DNA from: Scilla litardierei
Lineage: Eukaryota > Streptophyta > Magnoliopsida > Asparagales > Asparagaceae
Direction of reading: 5' to 3'
Length of the DNA: 64,000 bases
NCBI GenBank assembly: GCA_030789695.1
Contig: CM061130.1
Span: 16,254,061 to 16,318,060, forward strand
Shown: positions 1 to 10,198 of the stretch, piece after piece
How positions within the stretch are numbered: position 1 is the first letter of the stretch
How the letters are laid out: every line of letters begins with the position of its first letter
The notes under the pieces: model-generated
Seen by the model: the letters and a program-made list of their open reading frames with translations, nothing else
The model's database searches: none
Told to the model about the DNA's origin: nothing
Position numbers and translations under genes: made by a program

Positions 1-75
1 TGGCCTGGGATGCAGAAGGAGTCGACCGCTGGACGTGACGAAGTGCCGCAAGAGACTTCTTGACGGCCGTCGCGT

Positions 76-1173
76 TCAGGGGTGGACCGAGGGGACGCTC
101 ATCATCCGGAGGCAAAGGAACACCAAAGTGACGGAATACCAGGTCAAAAGGCAAGGATATGGGATGTGCGCCGATTTACTAGACTTGCGAAGACACTCGA
201 AAGAATCCATCTTGTCGAGTATAATGCGAGCCCAGTTAATCGAGCTACCCATAAAAAGAGCGTAAATCAGCTTCAAGAAGGGCTGCGAAGGAAGTGAGGA
301 AGATCCATATTTGGGCAATAGGCACGATTTCAAGATAAGATTAATCACCCAAGCATTCGGCTTGAATGATTTGGAAGGGACGCCTATGAATGCAGGAGGG
401 ATAACCTGAAAGATATCAGCGAGGGTCAGCTGATGGAGAGAGGAGATATCATCTACGGAAATATCAGACGGGAGGAGGCCAGACGATGAGCATCCTATCA
501 AATCCCCCAAGATCTCTGCCATGAGGACTATAGGAGTCCGCAAAACAGATGTCTCGATGGAGTGGGTCTCATCATACTGACCCCGGGTACGATTGGCGTA
601 GAAAAGCTTGACCAGGCGAGGATAGGGTCGAGGGTTCGCCTTAGGGTCATATCTAAGATAGTCCAAAAGTCCGCTATAGGATAAAAGATCCGCAAGACCA
701 AGAAAATCAGAGAACTGAACGAAATGCTCCAATAGAAGTGGGCAGTGCTCTATATGGTTGTAAGCCGCTAGACACTGAGGGTCGTCGCGACACAACGATA
801 TATCTACACCGCCTACTGGCATCGGGGCTTTTCCCTTATCCTTACGGGTCTTAGGAGGAGGTGGTTCCTGACGGGTAGGCTGCTCCTCAGGACTAAAATC
901 AGCGTCAGAATCAGAAGTGGTGTCCTGAAAAGAGGAAGCTGAAGCGACTTTCTTTCTAGGTTTAGGTTTCGGTTGGGCTGTAGAAGCTTGGGCTTGGGAA
1001 GCTTGGGTTTTGGCTTTGGGCTTGGAAGTCCTCTTCCTCTTCAACGGTGGTGAAGACGAAGAGGGGGGACGAGTGGTCTTGGCCCTACGCTTAGGTGGGG
1101 TCGAAGCGGTCGCGGCCTCTACGGTCATGGGGGATGCCCCAGAGGAAGTAATTGGGATCCTCGTTTTTGCCAT
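76..1173 (-). CDS. envelope-like / putative plant transposon protein ORF of the Sirevirus
   Basis: A single ORF of about 365 residues follows pol in the element's sense. I chose the ATG at 1173 (protein begins MAKTRIP) over an in-frame ATG at 1236 because the latter adds a Cys-rich leader unlike the rest. The N-terminal third is basic, Ser/Pro/Lys-rich and disordered (about residues 10-110), with NLS-like Lys/Arg clusters. The C-terminal two thirds is a hydrophobic helical domain resembling the plant 'putative transposon protein' domain found in env-like ORFs of SIRE-type elements. No convincing signal peptide or transmembrane anchor is visible, so a fusogenic envelope role is not supported. 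The reading frame is intact although pol is broken. The upstream 1237-1380 region is rich in telo-box-like AAACCCTA/AGCCCTAG words. Confidence 0.72.
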   Translation of the reverse strand: MAKTRIPITSSGASPMTVEAATASTPPKRRAKTTRPPSSSSPPLKRKRTSKPKAKTQASQAQASTAQPKPKPRKKVASASSFQDTTSDSDADFSPEEQPTRQEPPPPKTRKDKGKAPMPVGGVDISLCRDDPQCLAAYNHIEHCPLLLEHFVQFSDFLGLADLLSYSGLLDYLRYDPKANPRPYPRLVKLFYANRTRGQYDETHSIETSVLRTPIVLMAEILGDLIGCSSSGLLPSDISVDDISSLHQLTLADIFQVIPPAFIGVPSKSFKPNAWVINLILKSCLLPKYGSSSLPSQPFLKLIYALFMGSSINWARIILDKMDSFECLRKSSKSAHIPYPCLLTWYSVTLVFLCLRMMSVPSVHP

Positions 1174-1236
1174 GATCGCGGCACAATGAGTACAAGTAAA
1201 CGACGTATGAGAATGATAAAACACACATAAGCACAA

Positions 1237-1566
1237 ACCCTAGAGAGCTAAGTGCGAAAAATCGAAATGAGCAAGCCCTAGAAAACGAAACCCTAATTGG
1301 AAGAAAATCAAACCCTAGGAGTAGAAAGCAAGCCCTAGAACTGGAAAAGAGACCTAGTAGGAGGAGATATACCTAGGGGAGGGAGATCAACGGCGGCGGA
1401 TGGACGGAAAAGTGGCCGGAGAAGATCGGAAGTCGAAGAGACTCGAGCAGGGTTCGGGGTTTTTCGAGTTGGAGAAACAAAGATAACCGACTAGAATAGG
1501 AAATAATCGAATAGATTAGGATATAGTCGGTCGAAATCACAAAAAGACGTGACAGCCCCAGATCAC
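1237..1566 (-). other. leader of the env-like ORF, telo-box-like repeats
   Basis: No coding sequence is supported. On the minus strand this is the leader of the env-like ORF. It holds at least four copies of TAGGG(C/T)TT-type words (for example near 1240, 1290, 1313 and 1330). Such words resemble plant telo-boxes of translation-gene promoters; whether they act here is unknown. Confidence 0.4.
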
Positions 1567-1976
1567 TTAGTCGGTCTAAGTTCAAACGCTGACCGACTAG
1601 ATGACAATCTAGTCGGTCGGTTAACGAGCTTGAACCGACTAAATGGAAACAGAGCCAAAACGAAAATTTCCTGAACGAAAATTAGTCGGTCTACGTTCAA
1701 ACACTGACCGACTAGAACTCAATCTAGTCGGTCGATAAGTGAACTTGAACCGACTAAAGGAGTTAAGCTGGAGAGGAAACTTAAATAGCTTGAGTTAGTC
1801 GGTCTGAGTTCTTTTACTAACCGACTAGATACGAATCTAGTCGGTTGGTGATTGAACTGATACCGACTAAAGGAGTTCAAAAGTTTATAGAATGAGCTAG
1901 TCGGTCTGAGTTTATTATCTGACCGACTAGATGTGAATCTAGTCGGTTGGTTGATGAACTGAGACCGACTAGATGA
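1567..1976. repeat. array of TAGTCGGTC / GACCGACTA palindromic repeats between pol and env
   Basis: The word TAGTCGGTC and its complement GACCGACTA alternate roughly every 25-40 bases, separated by short variable spacers, giving many small hairpin-capable units. The same family of words fills part of this element's LTR (11009-11547). The short ORFs through it are by-products of the repeat. Confidence 0.85.
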
Positions 1977-2214
1977 GTCCAAAAATTGACAAATAAGTTC
2001 TCTCCTAAATACACTTGGACGAAACATCGTAATCCTCTCAAAAATCATCTAAACTACCCCATTAAACATCGAAATCTCAAATACGACATTCAAATATAAA
2101 TTCGAGGAAAAATTCAAAATATCACATAAAATCCCGAAAAATTCAATAAGACCAGCATGAACGAAATATTGCGAAATATAATAGCATGCAAGATTATTGA
2201 ATGAAACATGAGTC

Positions 2215-4109
2215 CTATATCTCGGATCCACCCATAATCCCCAATTCTTGACGCAACCGCACAAAGGAGTCCTCCTTTAGGGGTTTTGTGAAAATATCGG
2301 CGATTTGCTTTTGGGTTTCAACGTACACTATAATGATGTCCTTTTTAGCAACATGATCATCTAAAAAGTGGTGTCGGACATCTATGTGTTTAGATCGGGA
2401 ATGGTGCACCGGATTCTTTGAAAGACAAATAGCACTTTGGTTATCCACAATGATAGGGCTAGTATCACAATGAATACCAAAATCCTTTAGTGTGTGTCTC
2501 ATCCAAAGAACCTGGGCACATGTAGCACCGGCGGCAATGTATTCCGCATCGGTGGTTGAAAGTGATACCGAATTTTACTTCTTGGAAAACCAAGAGACAA
2601 GGGAATTTCTTATAAAATGGCAAGTGCCACTAGTACTTTTCCTGCCGGATTTGCATCCCGCATAATCAGCGTTACTATATGAGACTAACTCATATGTGCT
2701 AGATCTCGGATAAAGTAATCCAAAATCTAAAGTGTAACTTAGATAGCGAAAAATACGTTTTACCGCTACTAAGTGAGAATCCTTAGGTTCAGACTGATAA
2801 CGAGCACAAATACAAACGGCAAACATAATATCGGGCCTACTTGCGGTAAGATAAAGTAAACTACCTATCATACCTCGATATAGACGAATGTCTACATCTT
2901 TTCCGCCCGTATCTTTATCAAGATGCGTTGTAGTGCTCATAGGAGTCTTTTTCCCGGAGGCATTCTCCATTCCAAATCGCTTTAGCAACTCCACCGTGTA
3001 TTTTGTTTGGTGGATGAAGATTGCATCGTTCATTTGGCGAATTTGGAGACCTAAGAAATATTTGAGGTCGCCAATGTGGCTCATCTCAAATTGTTCCTTC
3101 ATCACATTAGAAAACTCTTCGCAAAGAGTGAAGTTAGTAGCACCGAAAATGATATCATCAACATAAATTTGAACTAATAAAATATCATTATTCGCATGCT
3201 TAACAAAAAGTGTAGAATCGGCTTCGCCTATTTTAAAATTCAAATCCAAAAGAAAATTCTTTAGGCGATCATACCAAGCTCGAGGAGCTTGTCTCAAACC
3301 GTAAAGAGCTTTCTTTAGTTTAAAAACATGATTTGGAAATTTTTCATTGATGAAGCCCGGAGGTTGAGAAACGTAAACTTCCTCAACGACATCTCCGTTT
3401 AAAAATGCACTTTTAACATCCATTTGAAATAATTTAAAATTTTTATGGCATGCAAAAGACAATAATAGTCTAATTGATTCTAATCTAGCTACCGGAGCGA
3501 AGGATTCTTCGAAATCGATACCTTCCTCTTGTCGATAGCCTTGAGCTACTAACCGAGCTTTGTTCCGGACGACGACTTGGTTTTCGTCGGTTTTGTTCTT
3601 GAAGATCCACTTTGTCCCTATGACGGTGTGGTTCTTCGATGGCAAAGGAACAAGTTCACATACCTCATTCCTCTCGAATTGAATGAGTTCCTCCTCCATG
3701 GCAAGGATCCAAGCACTATCTTCGCATGCTTCAACTATATTCTTTGGCTTTATCGATGAGGCAAAGGCACAATTGGCGAAGTGGTGGACTTGCGATCTCG
3801 TCTTGACTCTATCATGAATATTGCCAATAACTTGCTCATGGGGGTGGTCACGAACCGTATGAAGCCGTTTAGGAATTCCCTGATCACTAGGAACATTCTC
3901 AACAACCTCATTAGTTGGGTTAGTATCAATAGAATCAATTGAATCAATAGACTTAGAATTTTCAAACGAATCACATAAAACATCCATAGAATCATCATCA
4001 TTTGAAATTCTAGAAGTAGTAAAATTCTCATTAAAAGAGACATGTAGTGATTCCTCGATCGTAGAGGATCTTTTGTTGTATATCCGGTAGGCTTTGCTAC
4101 GTGAGGAAT
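2215..4109 (-). pseudogene. Sirevirus pol, 3' part: reverse transcriptase and RNase H
   Basis: This is the downstream half of copia pol. The RT core is recognisable: KARLVAQGY near residue 188, [13 protein letters not shown] near 232-244, [16 protein letters not shown] near 272-287 and the catalytic YVDD at about 320-323 of the open segment starting at 4122. The RNase H part ([15 protein letters not shown], then DAEYIAA and IFTKPL) continues to 2215. One in-frame TAA (2577-2575) lies just after WFSKK, where copia proteins normally have Gln; the frame continues beyond it, so a C-to-T change is the likely cause. The 5' border at 4109 is the junction with the inserted element 4110-6696. Confidence 0.9.
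4105..4109. other. target-site duplication GGAAT (left) of the pol insertion
   Basis: GGAAT at 4105-4109 is repeated at 6697-6701, immediately outside the TGTAATGACCC...GGGTCATTACA termini. Removing 4110-6696 plus one copy restores a continuous pol frame, so these are the true borders. Confidence 0.92.
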
Positions 4110-4551
4110 TGTAATGACCCATAGTGCCATATACACTAGGATATATATATTTGCATGATACATGGTGTATTTTGTTTACTCTATAGTGTATATATGCTTG
4201 GATATGCTTATGGTGTGTATAGAAGTCCTGTAGTGTGTACAGTAACTACTACATTGGTTGCCTATGGATGACTATTGGGGCGTATGTCTAGCTATATGGA
4301 TGTGTTATGGTATGTCTATGGTTGCATCTCGTATGGTGTAATGATATGTGTAGGAATTTGGTGATATTTGTCCCTTTTGAAGTGTAATGCATAAAGTAAT
4401 GTAGTAGATATAGTAGATAATATTAGTATTATTATTATGTATTATAATCATTATTATTTATTAAGTATTCTTACCTTTCATGTGTAATAGGAAATGGGTT
4501 ATGTTAAGAGGCTAGTGTGAAGAGGGTTGTGCTTAGGGGTATTTTTGTAAC
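4110..4551. repeat. left terminal inverted repeat
   Basis: About 442 bases pair with the reverse complement of 6222-6696. The match runs from the extreme terminus to the words AGGGGTATTTTTGTAAC / GTTACAAAAATACCCCT. The left copy lacks about 33 bases present around 6363-6396 of the right copy. Confidence 0.9.
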
Positions 4552-6221
4552 GACTTCCTGAGACAAGCTCTTACGAAAGAAGCCGTTCACCAACACAACC
4601 AACTCAACCACAACCGCACCAACTCCCCGCCGCTGAGGGCTCGTCAGGAGTGGTCCACAACCCAGCAGTCCATCCCCGCATGTCCACTCGTTACCTTGGT
4701 TTCCCCCAACCCTCCTAGGGGTCCTCACCCACTTCGAGTGGAACAAGATATCCCTAGGTTATCTTTTAGCTAATCGTTAATCCTAGGGTATTGAGCATGT
4801 AAAATGACGTATGTAAATGATGTCCAAATTCATTCTTTTCATCAAGATATTCACAACAAACTAGCATGCTCCATAAGCCATGTATCCTAACCTCATTGAT
4901 CATATACAATTCCTCGTGGGTAATACATGTCACACAATTAACAATGCCATTTTCCAAGTTTCTTCAATCTTAAGTTCATTCAGGCATTTTAACAAACATA
5001 TAATGAGCGCCACATAAATGAAGAGAATCATGTCACCAATTTTTGTAACAAATAGCATAACTAATCTTACATACATGCATCAACATCATTCATGCATTTG
5101 GAGTGAAGAATTAGCAATATCACACAAGTCCAATTTCACCCAACACCCTTCAACATACTGAAATTGCATGAACAGATAGAAAAAACAGCATTTTTAACCC
5201 ATTTTTTTGAGAATTTGAAAAATCTCAACGAATTAAAGTTGGAGATATTATAGTTCTGAGTTCACCCATAAAATTTCAGACAAAAATATGAAGTATTGGA
5301 TTTATAGTGAATTATTTGGTAAAGGGTGTCAAAACTGTTCTGCAGACAGATTTCTGTGTCTGTGTTCAAAGCCAATTTTGGACATACTCTAGCCAGAATT
5401 TCAACATAAAAATCGAAATGGACTTTGAGAAAAACTTGTTAGCTTTCCAACAAGACCAAAATCAACAAAATCCATAGAGTGTGCAGGTAGTGGTGCTCGT
5501 TTTACTGAAATGTGTACAGCTCGACAGAATTCCTAGCATGTTGCACAATTCGAATTTTTACCCCAACTTCCAGTTCGAATTAGAAAAAGTGGTGAACATG
5601 AAAGTTGCTCATAACTACGAGGTAAATATCATATAAAATTTTCAGGGCATTCCTAATAGCCAATTAATCCCAGCACTTAGTTAAAGTTTCAGATTTGCAG
5701 GATAAACTTTCAGCATCAAGAGAAAAAGGGTTTCATGAAATTAATGATGTATTTAGCTCAAGATCAAACAGGAACCAATTCTAAAAATGACAACCAAATA
5801 ACACACTAGAGGAAATTGGATTCCTACCTCATCAAAATTGGATGGCTCCTTCTTCCTTCTCCTTCCTCCTCTTCTTTTTCTTCTTCTTTCTTCTTCTTTC
5901 TTCTTCTTTGTTTTTTTCCTTTTTCTTTCCTTTTTCTTTCTTTCTTTCTTTTCTCTCCTTTTTTTTGTGTTTTAGCTCTAGAAAATTTCAGCCCCCCCCA
6001 TGGGAGAAAATAGGAAATAGAAAAATAAAATAAAGATAAAGAAGAATGTAGAAATTTGAAGAAGAATGAAGAAAGATGAAGAAAAAGGTTAAATAAATAT
6101 ATATCTTCTAGAAACCCATCTATTTACTAGTTTGCCATTCTCTACACTCTTCATCTTACTACACACACCCCCCTAAACTTAATTACACAAGTGCCCTTCT
6201 ACTATGCACACACCTCACTAA
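4552..6221. other. non-coding core of the inverted-repeat element
   Basis: About 1.67 kb with no protein I recognise. A GC-richer stretch (4555-4745) is followed by AT-rich unique-looking DNA. A polypyrimidine tract (TTC/TTTC-rich) occupies about 5856-5966 and a purine-rich stretch about 6000-6090. The ORFs over the pyrimidine tract are Phe/Ser/Leu low complexity and not genes. Confidence 0.7.
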
Positions 6222-6696
6222 GTTACAAAAATACCCCTAAGCACAACCCTCTTCACACTAGCCTCTTTACATAACCCATTTCCTATTACACATGAAAGGT
6301 AAGAATACTTAATAAATAATAATGATTATAATACATAATAATAATACTAATATTATTATTACCATACTACATTACTATATACCTAGGCACTACTATATCT
6401 ACTACATTACTTTATGCATTACACTTCAAAAGGGACAAATATCACCAAATTCCTACACATATCATTACACCATACGAGATGCAACCATAGACATACCATA
6501 ACACATCCATATAGCTAGACATACGCCCCAATAGTCATCCATAGGCAACCAATGTAGTAGTTACTGTACACACTACAGGACTTCTATACACACCATAAGC
6601 ATATCCAAGCATATATACACTATAGAGTAAACAAAATACACCATGTATCATGCAAATATATATATCCTAGTGTATATGGCACTATGGGTCATTACA
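6222..6696. repeat. right terminal inverted repeat
   Basis: Reverse complement of 4110-4551 with a ~33-base extra segment and few substitutions. It ends GGGTCATTACA against the right GGAAT duplication (6697-6701). Confidence 0.9.
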
Positions 6697-7914
6697 GGAA
6701 TACCCAACAAATATCCCCTCATCCGATCTCGGATCAAACTTGTCCAAATTTTCATAAGTGTTTTTAATAAAACATTTTGCACCGAAAACACGAAAATGTT
6801 TAACTTGAGGCAATCTACCAAACAACAATTCATAACAAGTTTGTTTGGTGCCGGGCCTCAAGAGTATTCTATTAAACACATAACAAGCGGTGTGTACCGC
6901 TTCCGCCCAAAATTGATGACCAAGTTGGCTATCTTCGAGCATAGTGCGAGCACACTCCACAAGCGTTCTATTCTTCCTCTCAACAACACCATTTTGAGGG
7001 GGTGCGCGAGGGAAAGAAAACGTGTGAGTAATTCCAAGATCATCACAAAAATTTGAGAAAGACTCATTCTCAAATTCACCCCCATGATCACTACGAATAG
7101 TGACAATGGTGGTTCCGATGAGATTTTGTACTTTCTTCACAAATATTGTGAAGTTTTCAAAAGCTTCATTTTTATTACATAAGAAAAATACCCATGTAAA
7201 TCTAGAATAATCATCTACGATGACAAGTCCATATCTTGCATTTCCTAAGGAAGCAACTCTAGTTGGCCCAAATAAATCTAGATGTAATAGCTCTAGTGGC
7301 CGTTTAGTAGAAATGCTTTTCTTAGGTTTAAATGAAGATTTAGGAAGCTTGCCACGTTGACAAGAATCACAAAAACTTTTCTTTTCAAAAACGAGCTTCG
7401 GAAAACCTTTATTGGAATTTAATTTTGAAAGCTTATAAAGTGTTCCAAAGTTCACATGTCCAAAGCGTCGATGCCATAAGTGTTGTTCACTTGTGTTGGC
7501 AACGAGACATTGTTCATAAGACTTAGGAAGATCCAAAATATAAATATCTTTATGGCGTGTGTCGGAAAATAATAAATTATTATTATCATTCAAAATATGA
7601 CACAATCCTTTCACAAAGCTAACTTTGTAACCTGTGTCACAAAGTTGGCTTATTGAAATAAGATTATGATTTAAACCATTAACTAGATAAACATCACTAA
7701 TTAAGGGTTTAGATGGGTTACCCACTTTACCAACACCGACGATGGTTCTGCTCTCGTTGCCTCCAAAGACTACCCGGTTCCCATTAGCAATGGGCACCAC
7801 TCCGGAAAGCAATTGAGCATCGCCTGTCATGTGTTTTGAACACCCGCTATCGAGTATCCACCCATCCTTGGAGCCAAATTTAACTTTGTTGCTCCGCTTA
7901 TTTTTCTTGAGTAC
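6697..7914 (-). pseudogene. Sirevirus pol, 5' part: protease and integrase
   Basis: The open frame begins after a TAG at 7917-7915 and carries the aspartic protease signature W-I-L-D-S-G at about 7860-7843. Downstream is the integrase zinc domain (H120, H125, C154, C157 counting from the Met at 7830). The integrase core follows, with the acidic triad D185, D248 and E284, the last two 36 residues apart as expected for copia integrases. The catalytic residues are intact. The frame is cut at 6697-6701 by the inserted element and stops at 6682 inside it. This frame differs from gag, so gag and pol are joined by frameshifting or were separated by mutation. Confidence 0.9.
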
Positions 7915-8089
7915 CTAAAGATAATCATATCATTTTATGGTACCCAAGGTCATTGGGTCCTCAAAGGTTAGACCTTTGGAAGCCAAGTCCAATTGGACTT
8001 AGACTACCCAATATAATTAATATTATCCACTACATTAATAAAATAGTCATTCATGTAAACTTGTTTTTCATTCATGGTAGTGGGAGCCT
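7915..8089 (-). other. gag-pol junction of the Sirevirus
   Basis: The 175 bases between the gag stop and the protease frame hold stop codons in the pol frame and no recognisable domain. Either a few mutations broke an originally overlapping junction or translation bypasses it. Confidence 0.5.
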
Positions 8090-10171
8090 TCATCCTATTG
8101 GGAGCATGCATGCGTTGTTGATTTCTACGTGATGCATGTCGTGGATAGGCATAAGGAACATGATGAATGGTGCATATGGATAATTATTCATATGATGTTG
8201 TGGGTGAACATATGCATGTGAGGGAACACGTGCGTGAGGGTGTCTCACATGGTGTGCACGTGCCCGTGAATGTGTAGCATAAAAATCATCATATGTGTGA
8301 GTCGGTGGAGTAGGACGTGTGTTCCTACGTGGCATGGTATTTGTGTACATGTAGGCATGACCCTTCTTTGGAGCTCCACCCAAAGTGGGTTTCTTTCCAA
8401 AAGAGGGTGTGTACGAAATGGAAGCACCATTGGTAGATGAACTACCAATAAAGTGTTTGCTCCCACTCGGTGAGGCATCGGAAGTAGGCCTAACAAAAGT
8501 AGTGGCCGATTTGGATGAACTTCCCATCTTATACCCCAAGCCAATGTGGTGATTGCCCGGAAGTAATTCATTTAGGATGTTATCCAAATGGTCTTTACCC
8601 TTATTGAATTTATTAATTCGGCCTATCGTGCACTCATATTTCTCGGTGAGAGATTGCATCGAATCACCCAAAGTGGATATTTGCGATGTGAGCACATAAA
8701 CACGAGACTTGAGATTTTCATTTTCAATACTCAAAGTCGAGTTTTGAGAAGTCAAATCCGCTATCCTATGTTCTTCCGAATCCTCAATGCTAACATGTTC
8801 AAGTTTAGATTTGAGATCAATAATCTCATTTCTTAACCCTTCAACAACGGTGTCGTTGTTGGTGATGATAGTCTTAGGCGAGGTTTGAATGCTAGCTAAA
8901 TCATCTTTTATCTTAGTATATCTATTTACTAATTTAGTGTATTTAGACCATAATTGAGAATTAGCATTCCTAAGGTCATCCATTGTTACCTCATCGCCTT
9001 CGTTGTCGCTATCATCGGAAGAGGAAGATCCTTGATCATGCTCCTCTCTTGCCATGAAGCACATGTGCGCTTGCTCCACTTGCTCATCGTCCGACTCTCC
9101 GCTTGAGGAATCCTCGGAGTCGGTGAAGCCGACAAATCCTTTCTTATCGCCTTTCTTGTACTTCTTTGATTTGTCGTACTTTGGCGCCTTCCACTTCCCC
9201 TTTTGCTTGTTTTGAGGACAATCCGCTTTGATGTGTCCTGGCTTATTGCATTTAAAGCACAAAGGTGGAGAGGCGTTAGTAGAAGTAAATTTAGATTTTT
9301 GTTTGAAGTTACCCTTTCGGAAGAAGCGATTGAACTTCTTTGCCATAAGTGCAATGGATTCCATGTCCATTTCTTCTTCCGAGTCCTCATCATCGGTAGA
9401 GGTGGATGGAGCCGCCTTGAACGCAATCGCCTTTTTCTTAGGCACGTCTTGGTTCAAATAGGACTTCATCTTTTCTTGTAACTTCACCTTGCTATCTTTA
9501 CGTACCTCGTATGACATCAAAGTACCCATTAATTGAACAACGGTATACTTATTCATGTCATTACCTTCCTCGATGGCGAAGGTACGTTTCTCCCAAGAAG
9601 AAGGAAGTCCTTCGATAAGCTTCGAACACTTCTCCTTTTGGGTGTAGGTTTTGCCGAGAGCTTCCAACTCGTTCATTATGTCGACGAAGCGAGCATAATA
9701 CTCCTTCATCTTTTCTCCCTGTTCCATATGAAACAATTCGTAATCTTTATTGACTACTACGAGTTTAGAATCTCTTACCCGACTCGTTCCTTCATGCAAA
9801 ATGTGGAGCGAATTCCAAATTTGATATGCACTCTTACATGTGCATATCTTATTAAAATCTTCGGGTTCCAATGCACATTGTAAAGCATTCATTGCTTTGG
9901 CATTTGCAATCTCCGCGACGACCTCCGCGGTAGTCCACTTGTCGAAATCTTCTTCGGTAGGCACATTGTACTCCGACATGGTAATTCTCCACAATGAGGC
10001 GCTCCGGAGGAACGTTTCCATCCGGCATTTCCAATATCCATAATTGACGCCGTTGAAGAATGGAGGCCTAGTCGAGGAATGTCCTTCCATGACCGAAGAC
10101 GCTCCTTCACGGTTCCTGAAGGATCCATAATCCGCAGGTGGACAAACGGTCTTGTTGTCGTTGGCAGACAT
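8090..10171 (-). CDS. gag: Sirevirus Gag polyprotein
   Basis: This is a 693-residue intact frame whose ATG at 10171 lies 12 bases downstream of the primer-binding site, the expected position. Residues ~35-240 form the copia Gag core (FFNGVNYGYWKCRME at about 38-52, then the UBN2-type helical region). A CX2CX4HX4C zinc knuckle is at about 305-318 (CFKCNKPGHIKADC). A Lys-rich and then acidic Ser/Asp/Glu stretch follows (about 320-390). Residues ~395-530 look like a coiled coil, and the C-terminus is His/Pro/Tyr-rich. Sirevirus Gags are unusually long with such coiled C-termini, matching this protein. It would package element RNA in virus-like particles. Confidence 0.9.
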   Translation of the reverse strand: MSANDNKTVCPPADYGSFRNREGASSVMEGHSSTRPPFFNGVNYGYWKCRMETFLRSASLWRITMSEYNVPTEEDFDKWTTAEVVAEIANAKAMNALQCALEPEDFNKICTCKSAYQIWNSLHILHEGTSRVRDSKLVVVNKDYELFHMEQGEKMKEYYARFVDIMNELEALGKTYTQKEKCSKLIEGLPSSWEKRTFAIEEGNDMNKYTVVQLMGTLMSYEVRKDSKVKLQEKMKSYLNQDVPKKKAIAFKAAPSTSTDDEDSEEEMDMESIALMAKKFNRFFRKGNFKQKSKFTSTNASPPLCFKCNKPGHIKADCPQNKQKGKWKAPKYDKSKKYKKGDKKGFVGFTDSEDSSSGESDDEQVEQAHMCFMAREEHDQGSSSSDDSDNEGDEVTMDDLRNANSQLWSKYTKLVNRYTKIKDDLASIQTSPKTIITNNDTVVEGLRNEIIDLKSKLEHVSIEDSEEHRIADLTSQNSTLSIENENLKSRVYVLTSQISTLGDSMQSLTEKYECTIGRINKFNKGKDHLDNILNELLPGNHHIGLGYKMGSSSKSATTFVRPTSDASPSGSKHFIGSSSTNGASISYTPSFGKKPTLGGAPKKGHAYMYTNTMPRRNTRPTPPTHTYDDFYATHSRARAHHVRHPHARVPSHAYVHPQHHMNNYPYAPFIMFLMPIHDMHHVEINNACMLPIG

Positions 10172-10183
10172 AACTAAGTATCT

Positions 10184-10196
10184 GGCTCTGATACCA
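10184..10196 (-). other. primer-binding site (initiator-Met tRNA type)
   Basis: Minus-strand TGGTATCAGAGCC is the usual plant copia primer site complementary to initiator tRNA-Met. It sits two bases beyond the LTR terminus at 10199. Confidence 0.92.
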
Positions 10197-10198
10197 AA

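Larger units (their letters stand above)
4110..6696. mobile_element. 2,587-bp element with ~450-bp terminal inverted repeats, inserted in Sirevirus pol
   Basis: The insertion starts TGTAATGACCC and ends GGGTCATTACA, is flanked by a 5-bp duplication (GGAAT) and has near-identical inverted repeats at 4110-4551 and 6222-6696. No transposase, integrase or other protein is recognisable inside. TG...CA termini with a 5-bp duplication are the signature of LTR-retrotransposon integration, and plant gypsy LTRs often begin and end this way. LTRs do not normally carry 450-bp inverted ends, so it may be a solo LTR whose end was duplicated in inverted orientation, or an unusual non-autonomous TIR element. 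The existence of the insertion is certain; its class is not. Confidence 0.85.

Noticed and set aside
5816..6033. Two overlapping ORFs rich in Phe, Ser and Leu
   Set aside because: They are translations of a polypyrimidine tract; no domain, start context or conservation supports a gene.
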